Notes under the pieces: model-generated | Seen by the model: the letters and a program-made list of their open reading frames with translations, nothing else | Told to the model about the DNA's origin: nothing | Databases searched by the model: none | NCBI RefSeq assembly: GCF_000745485.1 | Contig: NZ_KN050694.1 | Location: 40,216 to 104,215 of the forward strand | Direction: 5' to 3' | DNA length: 64,000 nucleotides | Origin: Methanobacterium veterum | Lineage (GTDB): Archaea; Methanobacteriota; Methanobacteria; Methanobacteriales; Methanobacteriaceae | Part shown: positions 56,434 to 64,000 of the stretch, one piece after another | Layout: the number at the start of each line of letters is the position of its first letter | Numbering within the stretch: the stretch's first letter is position 1 | Position numbers and translations under genes: made by a program

Positions 56434-56581
56434 GGTTCCTTAGTTGCAGTTATTAATTTGCAAATGGAATATTTGAAAAAAATTCAAACGGTTCAATATT
56501 ATTTTTTTTAAATTAGTTTGGAATTATAATTAGCAAATCTTTTAAAATACATAACAATTGTTACTTAACTAATTGGTAAAT

Positions 56582-57259
56582 ATGGGGAATAGGAAAATGA
56601 TGAGTGAAGTTCTAGAAAACAAAATACGGAGTATTGGTGAATTAGAAAATAAGAAAGTATCTAAGGGACATGTAACACTGGTTGGTGTAGGTAGATTGGG
56701 GTTAAGGATAGGTATAAATTTAATACAGGTACATAGGGGAGGTCCAAAAGAGATCAGTGCTTTTGACGGCCAGAAAATTTCAGGGTCAGATATAATATTT
56801 AATATCCTTGGAGGGAATTTTGGTGATTATAAAGTGGATTTTCTAAAAAGTATTTGCACACATCCTGAGAGTTTAAGGAAAGTAACTGCATTTAAAGAGG
56901 ACATAACCAAAAATAATCTAGATCTTATAAAGGGAGATGTTGTTTCTATACAATCTGCAGGCGGGAATACTATCCCTACTACAGCAGCTGTTATTAAAAG
57001 AGCCCATGAAATTGGAGCAAAAACAATAAGTACTGCAGGTGTTTTTGGTATTGGGGAGGAAGAAATAAGTGTTATGGATATATCTGAAGTAAATGATAGT
57101 AATCCGGTGGTTAAAGAACTTAGAGCGCATGGAATTGAAGAAAATCACAAAATAGTAACTACTGGAAGGTTCATTGAGGACAATATGCCAATTACACCTT
57201 ACGTTTTAGATGCGTATTCTATTATAATGACTAAAGAAATTTTAAAACTATTGATGTGA
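56582..57259 (+). CDS. hcgE: HcgE, E1-like adenylyltransferase of FeGP-cofactor biosynthesis
   Basis: About 225 aa of the ThiF/MoeB/E1 fold: VTLVGVGRLGLRIGINLI (nucleotide-binding loop), EISAFDGQKISGSDI, and GDVVSIQSAGGNT. HcgE adenylates the carboxyl group of guanylylpyridinol with ATP before transfer to HcgF. Starts at 56573 (TTG), 56582 or 56597 (ATGATG) are all possible; GGT a few bases before 56582 decides weakly. hcgF follows 5 bp after the stop. Confidence 0.9.
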   Translation: MGNRKMMSEVLENKIRSIGELENKKVSKGHVTLVGVGRLGLRIGINLIQVHRGGPKEISAFDGQKISGSDIIFNILGGNFGDYKVDFLKSICTHPESLRKVTAFKEDITKNNLDLIKGDVVSIQSAGGNTIPTTAAVIKRAHEIGAKTISTAGVFGIGEEEISVMDISEVNDSNPVVKELRAHGIEENHKIVTTGRFIEDNMPITPYVLDAYSIIMTKEILKLLM

Positions 57260-57264
57260 TTATT

Positions 57265-57813
57265 ATGATTAAAGTAGCAACTGCAGAGTGTTTTACACAC
57301 GGGCATATTGCAAGGGAAATACATGCAATTTCTCAGGGCTATGAAGGTAAATTTGGCCCTAACTACCCTTTATTAAAGAATATTACTCAAGATTTGACTG
57401 TAGTGTGTGGAATTTTTGCCCCTACATTATCAGCACTTCAAAAAGTTTTAGAAGTGGATCCTCCTGAACCTTTAAAATTAATTCGCGGAATAAAAGTTTA
57501 CAATGAAGAAAATGACAAAAAAGTGGCAGTTATAATGGCTGAATCTGTGAAAAATCTTTCAGGGGCAGATATTGGGATTGGAACAACTGCAGGTATTGGA
57601 AGGGGAGGTGTTGCTATATCAACTGGTGAATATACTGTAGTGGCCAGTTCTGGATTTTATGCCGATCTTACAACTCCTGATTCATTACAATTATTCAAAA
57701 GGCAGGAATGCGGCATTAAAAAGGCATTATCTATTTTTGTGGATGTTTTGGATGGTGATGTGGATAGAATAGAAAGATATGGAGATATTGAGATTATAAA
57801 TAATGAAAAATGA
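57265..57813 (+). CDS. hcgF: HcgF, thioester-forming protein of FeGP-cofactor biosynthesis
   Basis: About 182 aa. With the start at 57265 the sequence begins MIKVATAECFTHG, placing cysteine at position 9, the residue reported to form a thioester with guanylylpyridinol in HcgF. This agreement, and GTGAT four bases upstream (57256-57260), argue against the in-frame GTG at 57256. SGADIGIGTTAGIGRGGVAIS is a further family stretch. It is the last gene of the cluster. Confidence 0.93.
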   Translation: MIKVATAECFTHGHIAREIHAISQGYEGKFGPNYPLLKNITQDLTVVCGIFAPTLSALQKVLEVDPPEPLKLIRGIKVYNEENDKKVAVIMAESVKNLSGADIGIGTTAGIGRGGVAISTGEYTVVASSGFYADLTTPDSLQLFKRQECGIKKALSIFVDVLDGDVDRIERYGDIEIINNEK

Positions 57814-58170
57814 ATTTACTCTCTAATTCATATTTATGAAAGTATTGAACCATTATATTATTACTTTTTACTGTATTTTAGCATTGTTTTATTATTTTGT
57901 AATACTCTAAGTGATAATTCTTTTATTATTCTTCTAATGATTAAAACTTATATTTGTTTATAGAAATGCATTTTGATCATTTTTAACTGTTTAAATATTA
58001 TTTAATGAATATATTGTGAGTTAAATGTTATTTATAGGTATTATGTATGTTTAATAATTAAATAGATAGTTATTAATGTCAATTGTTAAGTTCTGTTACT
58101 TTTTAAATAAAATTAATTTTATTACAAACAGGGGCTAATCTAATTAGAAATTATTAATTTTCGCCTTTTT
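57814..58170. other. intergenic region after hcgF
   Basis: The 357 bp are AT-rich with no ORF. T-rich stretches right after hcgF may end its transcript. The section from 58150 onwards resembles 63415-63550. Confidence 0.4.
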
Positions 58171-58277
58171 TTATTACGGGGGCTGAGATTTCCAGCTTAA
58201 AAGTAATAATAAAAAATTAATAACAAGTATTAAATATAATTGGGTTATAACAGTTTTATATCAGCGAAAGGAGGTGA
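58171..58277 (+). promoter_or_regulatory. control region of the CobN-like gene, shared with the gene at 63551
   Basis: TTATTAC (58171-58177) and GTAATAA (58203-58209) enclose GCTG...CAGC, forming a two-step palindrome of 39 bp. AATTAATAACAAGTATTAAATATA with its TATA-like end follows, and a full-length ribosome binding site GGAGGTGA lies at 58270-58277. The same module of identical length precedes the gene at 63551. Confidence 0.7.
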
Positions 58278-58282
58278 AAAAT

Positions 58283-61200
58283 ATGAAAAATAGAATATTT
58301 AAGCGATATATGGTATTAATGATGTTAGCGGCTCTTTTTGTATTGGGTATTTGTGGAACGGTAGCAGCAGATGATACTAAAACTGGAGGTGATTTAAACA
58401 ATAGTGTTGTAGAACGATCTACTGCACAAACTAATGATAATGAAAGTTTAAAGGATATTGATCCGAGGATATATGGGGTTGTTAAAGTTAATAAGTCCCC
58501 GGCTAGTGGTGCCAAGATCGCTATAATTAACCCGAACAATTCGGTTATTGCTTCAGGGACTACAAACTCCACTGGAAATTATGATATCAGTTTTGTATCT
58601 AATCTCACGCAATTCAAAGTGAATATAAAATATTCTACCTATAAGAATTACACAGCTACAGTCAAACCTGCTGGTTCTCCAATACCAACAGCAGAACTAA
58701 ATCACACATTTGTACCATCAAAGATGTTGAAATCAGTGAAAATGGTTATATTTGTCGCTGGTAGTAGGGTAGGAGTCGTTGATCGAATAATGAACGATGT
58801 TTACCTGAATAATCTGGTTCCAGAAGGATATGATTTTGAATTAAAGATATTCTCTGAAGATACATTGTCTACAGATTCTGCAACATTCAAAAGGTTTTCT
58901 GAGGCATTAAAAACAGCGAATATTTTCCTGATGGTTAACCCAGGTACTAATACGTTCACAGCTACCCTTTCACCGGTTGTACAGAAAATGCCATCAGGCT
59001 CTAAGGTGTATTTGCTGGGGGGATCTAATCCTTTAACAGATAGTATTAATGTAAAAACACTTGGTATAGCTTCTTCCATATTAAATGCAAATTTAAGCCC
59101 TGAAAACATTAGAAGGGGTATGTTACAAGCATTAAAAGAGTATAAAGCTATTGATAGTTCGACAAATACCACAGTAATTACACTACCTACCGAATTTGTT
59201 TACCATCCAGATACTACAAAAATTTTCAATACCCGGCAGGAGTATGTGGACTGGTATATTTCAGCAGGTAAATACAAAGCAAATGGCCCATGGGTAGGAT
59301 TGTTATTCCACAGTTGGTACTATGGTGCCAATGATCTGGAGGCATACAATGATTTAATCCATGAATTGGAAAAACGCGGAGCTAATGTAATAGTCCCTAT
59401 ATTTTCAAACTTTGCAACTACAGCCAATAAATTCTTCATAGTAAACAGTACTCCAGCTATAGATGTTCTGATTACTCATTTACACAGCGGAATGACTGAT
59501 AATGCAAGTTTAGATATAATTAATAAGTTAAATATACCTATACTTAGCCCAGTACACGTGTTCCTTCAGGATACTCTTGACGGTTATCTTGCAAGCAGCA
59601 CAGGGCTCACTGGTAACGAATTAACCACATGGATTATAACTCCTGAAATCAATGGCCGTTCTCAACCCGTTCTTATAGGTGGGTCCATGAGTGTAGGCAC
59701 TGATCCTACTACTGGTGCGGATATTAAGGTGTTTACTCCTTATCAGCCGGGCATTGATCAGCTGGCGGATAGGGTTGTTGCATGGGGTAATTTGAAGCAT
59801 AAACTTAATCAGGATAAAAAACTTGCTTTGATCTATTTCGACAACACTCACGATGAGGGAATGCCTGTCGGGGGCAGTCTTAATATTGAAGCTAGTTTAG
59901 CAAATATCCTGAAAGCTCTGGCTGATGAAGGGTACAATGTCGGATCTCTGAACACGGCTAATTTAACTGCAAGCAGTATTCTGGCTTTAATTAATGACCA
60001 TGGCCGTAATATTGTAAATTATACTCAACAGGATCTGGCGAATCTTATCAAGAAAGGTGCGCCTACTATGTCTGTACAGAGATATCTTCAGTTATACAAT
60101 GCTTTACCATTGAAACTGCGTCAGGAAGTTGAAGCTGTTTGGGGCCCTGCTCCTGGAAACCTGATGATCTATAACGGTCGGATCGTATTCCCCGGAATAA
60201 TGATAGGCAATATCTTCATGGGACCACAGCCGATCTGGAAGTGGAATGGTAATTCATCCAGTCTGGATAATGACACCCTACCGCCGACTCACCAGTACAT
60301 TGCTTTCTACCTGTGGCTGCAGGAAGATTTTAACGCTGATGCAGTGGTTCATACTGGGGAGCACGGTACACTGGAGCTTCTTCCAGGACATAGTAGTGGT
60401 ATGACTGAGGATGATTGGCCAAACACGCTTATTGGTGAAATGCCTAATATCTACATTTTCTCTGGTACCAATGATAATGCTAAGAGGCGTGCATATGCAG
60501 TACTTATTTCTCATTTGACCCCGCCTGTTGTTGAAACAGCATTATATGGTAATCTATTGGAAATGCATGATCTGTTAAATTCATTTGATGATGCCTACAA
60601 TAGAAACGATACTGAAAGAATGGCTCTTTTAAAGACTCAGATTCTAAATAAAATCAACAATGAAACAGGTTTAAAAGAAAGGTTAGGTATAGACTCTAAA
60701 ACAGGATTTGGAACAGTTTTGAACAGGCTGCATGATTATCTTCATGAACTGCAATCACTATTGACTCCATACGGTCTGCATACTTTTGGCGAATTGCCAG
60801 ATAATGAAACTCTGGAGAAATTTATTGCAGCTATCATTGCATATGATCCGGGAAACAGAACAGGTCAACATGATTACATCCTTAATCTCCTGAATCAGAG
60901 CGTAACTAATGAGATGGCCTCTTTAATTAATGCTTTAAACGGAGGCTTTGTCAAACCAGGGGTGGTCGGTGATCCCGTAAGAGATTTAACATCGCTGCCT
61001 ACTGGAAAAAATACGTATTCATTTGACCCTAGAAAAGTTCCTGATGCCGCTGCATTGGCTATTGGTACTGCAACAGTGGAAGCTGTGTTAAAACAGTATC
61101 TGGCCGATAATAAAGGCAAGTATCCTGAAACTATGGGTACTTCCATACGTGGAGGAGAAGTGATAACTACCAATGGTGAAAGTATTGCCACCATTTTCTA

Positions 61201-62554
61201 TTTACTGGGCGTAAAGCCAGTATATGTAAGTGGAACAGTTGTGGGAACTGAAGTGATTCCTCTAAGTGAAATGGGAGGAAGGCCCAGAATTGATGTACTT
61301 ATTGGTGCTTCTGTTAGTTTTATTAATGTATGCCCTAATATAATAGCACTTATTGACAACGCCGTCAAACAAGTAGCTCTTTTAGATGAGCCCACTGACA
61401 AAAATTATGTGCGCAAACATTATCTGGCCATGATTGGTCAATTAAAAAAAGAGTTGTTATCAAAGGGATTGAGTCAAACTGAAGCACAGAATCAGGCAGA
61501 ACGTCTGGCTAGAGCAAGGATATTTGGCCTACCGCCAGGTGCTGATCCTCATGCAATGGGAACTGCAAGAATTTTGCGTTCTTCTGAAACATGGACTGAT
61601 GAAGAGCTTGCAGAAGCCTACTTAGAATATGAATCATACCTATATGGTGATGGCTTGTATGGGGTACCTGGTCGTTCAGTAATGGAAAAATTGCTATTGA
61701 CGGTCGAAACTAGTATGGTAATTACTCCTCGTGTAACCAACGGTGCAACTGCACCAACTTACAGGGGTATAACTATGATAGAATTCATGGTCAAACGCCT
61801 TACTGGTAGAAATATAACAAGCTATGTTGTTAACACAGGCAATGCAAGAATCGATGGAAGCACTATCACTGGTATTAATGTAAAAACATTAAAAGAAGCA
61901 TTATATGACAGTATAACCATGACTCTGCTTAATCCTGTTTGGAGAGAGGGTATGTTGAAGGAAGGACCTGCAGGACAGAGGCGCATGGCTTTGGCCGTAC
62001 GTAGTATGTACACATTAAATATTAATGGCGCAGTAGATCCTGATATGTGGCAACAAATAGCTGATATGTACCTATTTGGTAAAAACAGGCTTACGGATCC
62101 TGATGCAAGAGCAATGATTGCAAATGTGGTTAATCAGGTAAATAAACGTGGCATGATGCAGCTTTCTTCGGATCAAGTTAAGGCATTGAATAAGATCTTG
62201 GGATTACCTGAACATAATAACAATCAGAATAATAGTCAGAATAGTACTAATGTGGTAAAAGCTCCTCAGGGAGTGGAAGGAACTTCTGATATTAATGCTG
62301 GTTCTTCAGGCGGTTCTGTAGGTGATTCTGGGCCGGCTGTTCAGGCAGTTGCAGCGGCTGCTGATGCAGGCCAAAGTGCAGGTGATCAAGGGCAGACAGC
62401 TTATGAAATCTCTAAAGCAGAATCTCAGGGTTCTACAGATGATGAAATGCCATTAGCAGCAGGAATAATAGGAGTTATTTTAATAATTGGCCTTTTGACA
62501 GTAGGTTACTTTAAGGGTGGCTTATTGAACTTTTTAGGCTTCTCTAAAAGATGA
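58283..62554 (+). CDS. surface-anchored CobN/magnesium-chelatase-H-like protein
   Basis: The 1423-aa protein is homologous to the CobN/BchH large chelatase subunit over about residues 150-1310: LFHSWYYGANDLEAYNDLI, VVHTGEHGTLELLPGHSSG, RIFGLPPGADPHAMGTARI and AYLEYESYLYGDGLYGVPGR. Unlike true cytoplasmic chelatases it has a signal peptide (about 1-29, ending CGTVAAD), a beta-sandwich carboxypeptidase-regulatory-like domain (about 62-135), a low-complexity Asn/Ser/Ala spacer near 1310-1385 and a C-terminal membrane anchor (about 1390-1412). The body must therefore lie outside the membrane, where ATP is not expected. A role in metal or tetrapyrrole binding at the surface is inference. In-frame GTG at 58274 belongs to the ribosome binding site. 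Confidence 0.85.
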   Translation: MKNRIFKRYMVLMMLAALFVLGICGTVAADDTKTGGDLNNSVVERSTAQTNDNESLKDIDPRIYGVVKVNKSPASGAKIAIINPNNSVIASGTTNSTGNYDISFVSNLTQFKVNIKYSTYKNYTATVKPAGSPIPTAELNHTFVPSKMLKSVKMVIFVAGSRVGVVDRIMNDVYLNNLVPEGYDFELKIFSEDTLSTDSATFKRFSEALKTANIFLMVNPGTNTFTATLSPVVQKMPSGSKVYLLGGSNPLTDSINVKTLGIASSILNANLSPENIRRGMLQALKEYKAIDSSTNTTVITLPTEFVYHPDTTKIFNTRQEYVDWYISAGKYKANGPWVGLLFHSWYYGANDLEAYNDLIHELEKRGANVIVPIFSNFATTANKFFIVNSTPAIDVLITHLHSGMTDNASLDIINKLNIPILSPVHVFLQDTLDGYLASSTGLTGNELTTWIITPEINGRSQPVLIGGSMSVGTDPTTGADIKVFTPYQPGIDQLADRVVAWGNLKHKLNQDKKLALIYFDNTHDEGMPVGGSLNIEASLANILKALADEGYNVGSLNTANLTASSILALINDHGRNIVNYTQQDLANLIKKGAPTMSVQRYLQLYNALPLKLRQEVEAVWGPAPGNLMIYNGRIVFPGIMIGNIFMGPQPIWKWNGNSSSLDNDTLPPTHQYIAFYLWLQEDFNADAVVHTGEHGTLELLPGHSSGMTEDDWPNTLIGEMPNIYIFSGTNDNAKRRAYAVLISHLTPPVVETALYGNLLEMHDLLNSFDDAYNRNDTERMALLKTQILNKINNETGLKERLGIDSKTGFGTVLNRLHDYLHELQSLLTPYGLHTFGELPDNETLEKFIAAIIAYDPGNRTGQHDYILNLLNQSVTNEMASLINALNGGFVKPGVVGDPVRDLTSLPTGKNTYSFDPRKVPDAAALAIGTATVEAVLKQYLADNKGKYPETMGTSIRGGEVITTNGESIATIFYLLGVKPVYVSGTVVGTEVIPLSEMGGRPRIDVLIGASVSFINVCPNIIALIDNAVKQVALLDEPTDKNYVRKHYLAMIGQLKKELLSKGLSQTEAQNQAERLARARIFGLPPGADPHAMGTARILRSSETWTDEELAEAYLEYESYLYGDGLYGVPGRSVMEKLLLTVETSMVITPRVTNGATAPTYRGITMIEFMVKRLTGRNITSYVVNTGNARIDGSTITGINVKTLKEALYDSITMTLLNPVWREGMLKEGPAGQRRMALAVRSMYTLNINGAVDPDMWQQIADMYLFGKNRLTDPDARAMIANVVNQVNKRGMMQLSSDQVKALNKILGLPEHNNNQNNSQNSTNVVKAPQGVEGTSDINAGSSGGSVGDSGPAVQAVAAAADAGQSAGDQGQTAYEISKAESQGSTDDEMPLAAGIIGVILIIGLLTVGYFKGGLLNFLGFSKR

Positions 62555-62602
62555 TTCCTATTTCTTTTATTTTTTTATAAGGGAGGTGAGATTATAAAAC
62601 AT

Positions 62603-63049
62603 ATGAAGATAAGGGGAATACTTATATTTGCAATGGTAATTATGTTAACTTTTTGCGGCACAGTAGCGGCGCACCCTGGTCACAGTACTGAATACCCGGA
62701 AGAAATTAATATTACAACCCCAGATCCAACCCCCGGTTCAACACCAGATCAAAGTGGGAATGGGGGGACAATTAAAAGCAGCACAACAAGCAAAAGTAAT
62801 ACAGCAGGCAAAAGCAGTGAAAGTAAAGAGGATGATTCAGTACAAACAGAAAATAGTATTAATAAAGATGATAATGATACAAAGATTCAGCCTGTTGAGG
62901 AAATCAATGACACTGAAGATAATAATGAAAGCGTTACAAATTCTGGAGATTTAAAAAGCTTTTATTGGGAAATTGCTTTAGCAGTCGTAGTCATAGTGGC
63001 CCTGTTTGTAGCGGGTTTTTTAATTAGGGGTAAATTACATGGCAGATAA
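62603..63049 (+). CDS. small membrane-anchored secreted protein with HPGH N-terminus
   Basis: The 148-aa protein has a signal peptide (about 1-23, ending GTVAA), so the mature N-terminus would read HPGHSTEYPEE, a possible metal-binding start. A long hydrophilic Ser/Thr/Asn/Asp-rich linker (25-118) and a C-terminal membrane helix (about 121-142) follow. Signal and anchor resemble those of the CobN-like protein 48 bp upstream. GGAGGTGAG lies 13 bp before the ATG, an unusually wide spacing. Probably co-transcribed; function unknown, but a partner role in surface metal handling is possible. Confidence 0.65.
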   Translation: MKIRGILIFAMVIMLTFCGTVAAHPGHSTEYPEEINITTPDPTPGSTPDQSGNGGTIKSSTTSKSNTAGKSSESKEDDSVQTENSINKDDNDTKIQPVEEINDTEDNNESVTNSGDLKSFYWEIALAVVVIVALFVAGFLIRGKLHGR

Positions 63050-63438
63050 AAGATATATGTTTGCCCCATTATTTTGATTTAAGATGTATAATTATAGCAA
63101 GTAATTTGCCGCATTTTAATATATTTTAGGGTATTTTCATTAGTAATAATGCTATACATTAACTTTTGACTAGATTTTTAAATGGTAGCTGATGTTATTT
63201 TGACTAAAAGCGGCTATTAATTATTTTAATAATAAATAATCTAAAATTCAGTAATTTTTATCTTATTTAAAAATTTTTATCCTTATTTTAAAACTAATTA
63301 AAGGTTTTTTGGTATTTTAGAACTGTTGTAGTTATTTAATAGTACTTAAAATTAACTATTGTTAATTTGAAAGAGTATGAATGGTTTTAATAATACTTTA
63401 AATTTATTGCAGTGAAAAGTATTAATTTTTCCTGATTT
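63050..63438. other. intergenic region
   Basis: The 389 bp contain no ORF. AATAATAAATAAT-N-TAAAATTCA at 63228-63250 repeats a block found twice near 34300. Otherwise only A/T-rich sequence is seen. Confidence 0.4.
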
Positions 63439-63546
63439 TTATTACTAAAGCTGAGACTTTGAGCTTGAAAGTAATAATAACAAATTAATAACAAGTATTA
63501 AATATAACTGTGCTATAAATTGAGTTTGTCAACAAAAAGGAGGTGA
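63439..63546 (+). promoter_or_regulatory. second copy of the CobN-like gene control region
   Basis: TTATTAC (63439-63445) and GTAATAA (63471-63477) enclose AAGCT...AGCTT, again 39 bp. AATTAATAACAAGTATTAAATATA and a GGAGGTGA ribosome binding site at 63539-63546 follow. The match to 58171-58277 is close except in the last 35 bp before the ribosome binding site. Confidence 0.7.
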
Positions 63547-63550
63547 AAAT

Positions 63551-64000
63551 ATGAAAAATAGGACAATTAAGCGAAATATGGTATTATTGGTGTTAACAGT
63601 TCTATTTACGCTGTTTATTTGTGGTGCAGCGTCGGCTGCAGATTCATCAACTATTGGAGGTAATGGTACTGGTTCCGATTTGAACTTATCTATACAGAAT
63701 AGTACTGATTCTGTATCGCAGTTATCTCCACAAAATAATAGTCATGTAGTAGATCCCATAATCGGCGTGAAAGTGGGTTATGAGTATTCTTCTGATTCTA
63801 TTAATCCAGAAATAACTGTCAAAGATAGCAAGGGTGTGAAAATTAATGTCACCAAGACATATGATATGGCTTTTAAAGGTTATAGGCTGAGCTTTGATTA
63901 TGCTGGAGCTGTAAATGGTACTAAGTTCAACGTCAGCGTTTCTGCACCGGGTTATACTACTCAAAGTCAGATGATCGGCGTGTTTTTTAATTCTGCCAAT
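63551..64000 (+). CDS. secreted protein, probable paralog of the CobN-like surface protein (partial, runs off right edge)
   Basis: Open frame from ATG 63551 to the window end (150 codons). The signal peptide MKNRTIKRNMVLLVLTVLF, followed by TLFICGAASAAD, is nearly that of the gene at 58283 (MKNRIFKRYMVLMMLAALF). The mature start (a stretch rich in Ser, Asn and Gly, then VVDPIIGVKVGYEY) parallels its beta-sandwich N-terminus. Whether a CobN-like domain follows cannot be seen. The duplicated control region supports descent from a tandem duplication. Confidence 0.8.
   Translation, partial: MKNRTIKRNMVLLVLTVLFTLFICGAASAADSSTIGGNGTGSDLNLSIQNSTDSVSQLSPQNNSHVVDPIIGVKVGYEYSSDSINPEITVKDSKGVKINVTKTYDMAFKGYRLSFDYAGAVNGTKFNVSVSAPGYTTQSQMIGVFFNSAN

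Noticed and set aside
1..64000. rRNA or tRNA genes
   Set aside because: Reading all gaps showed no GC-rich cloverleaf-like or rRNA-like segment; gaps are uniformly AT-rich.

Overview
The window is AT-rich DNA (intergenic stretches are especially poor in G+C) from a hydrogenotrophic methanogen of the order Methanobacteriales, most likely a mesophilic Methanobacterium. The evidence is an Hmd-type hydrogenase with its complete FeGP-cofactor (hcg) gene set, F420-linked formate-dehydrogenase-like proteins, archaeal corrinoid genes, a secreted protein with pseudomurein-binding repeats, TATA-type promoters and GGAGGTGA-type ribosome binding sites. I see no rRNA, tRNA, CRISPR array or insertion sequence.

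Layout. (1) 1-24.8 kb: cell-surface polymer island. It holds a methyltransferase cut by the window edge, a hydrolase-like protein, a UDP-ManNAc dehydrogenase, a two-gene ABC polymer exporter, three proteins with a TagF-type CDP-polyol phosphotransferase domain (one fused to a GT2 glycosyltransferase), a TarI/TarJ pair expected to make CDP-ribitol, three paralogous membrane O-acyltransferases around a hexapeptide acetyltransferase, two GT2 glycosyltransferases, a polyprenyl-phosphate sugar-1-phosphate transferase and a DUF4012 protein. Together they look like an archaeal counterpart of bacterial wall teichoic acid synthesis. (2) 24.8-36.8 kb: small unknown genes, a zinc-ribbon membrane protein, hemL and cbiC (tetrapyrrole and corrinoid synthesis), a MarR regulator next to a YhgE/Pip-type membrane protein with matching palindromic operators, a pseudomurein-binding candidate metallopeptidase, and an ADP-forming acyl-CoA synthetase. 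(3) 36.9-45.5 kb: metal and corrinoid supply. A predicted ECF corrinoid importer with CbiZ diverges from the CbiMNQO cobalt/nickel importer, followed by a NicO/RcnA-type transporter. (4) 46-57.8 kb: an flpECBD-hcgG-like operon diverges from hmd-hcgABCD-(small ORF)-hcgEF, a full set for the [Fe]-hydrogenase and its iron-guanylylpyridinol cofactor. (5) 58.2-64 kb: a surface-anchored CobN-like protein, a small anchored protein with an HPGH N-terminus, and the start of a second gene sharing the signal peptide and control region of the first.

The second half is dominated by metal and cofactor supply: cobalt, nickel, corrinoids, and an iron hydrogenase known in relatives to be favoured when nickel is scarce. 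The regulatory DNA is unusually readable. A 40-bp promoter module with two GTATTAC half-sites 33 bp apart, bracketing the TATA box, occurs three times beside cbiO and nicO. A 42-bp element is perfectly duplicated before cbiM. A 39-bp hairpin module is shared by the two surface-protein genes. Two 24-bp MarR-type palindromes flank the marR gene. Three intergenic regions carry dense clusters of short perfect hairpins with 3-nt loops. All functional calls rest on reading motifs and context; no database search was possible.
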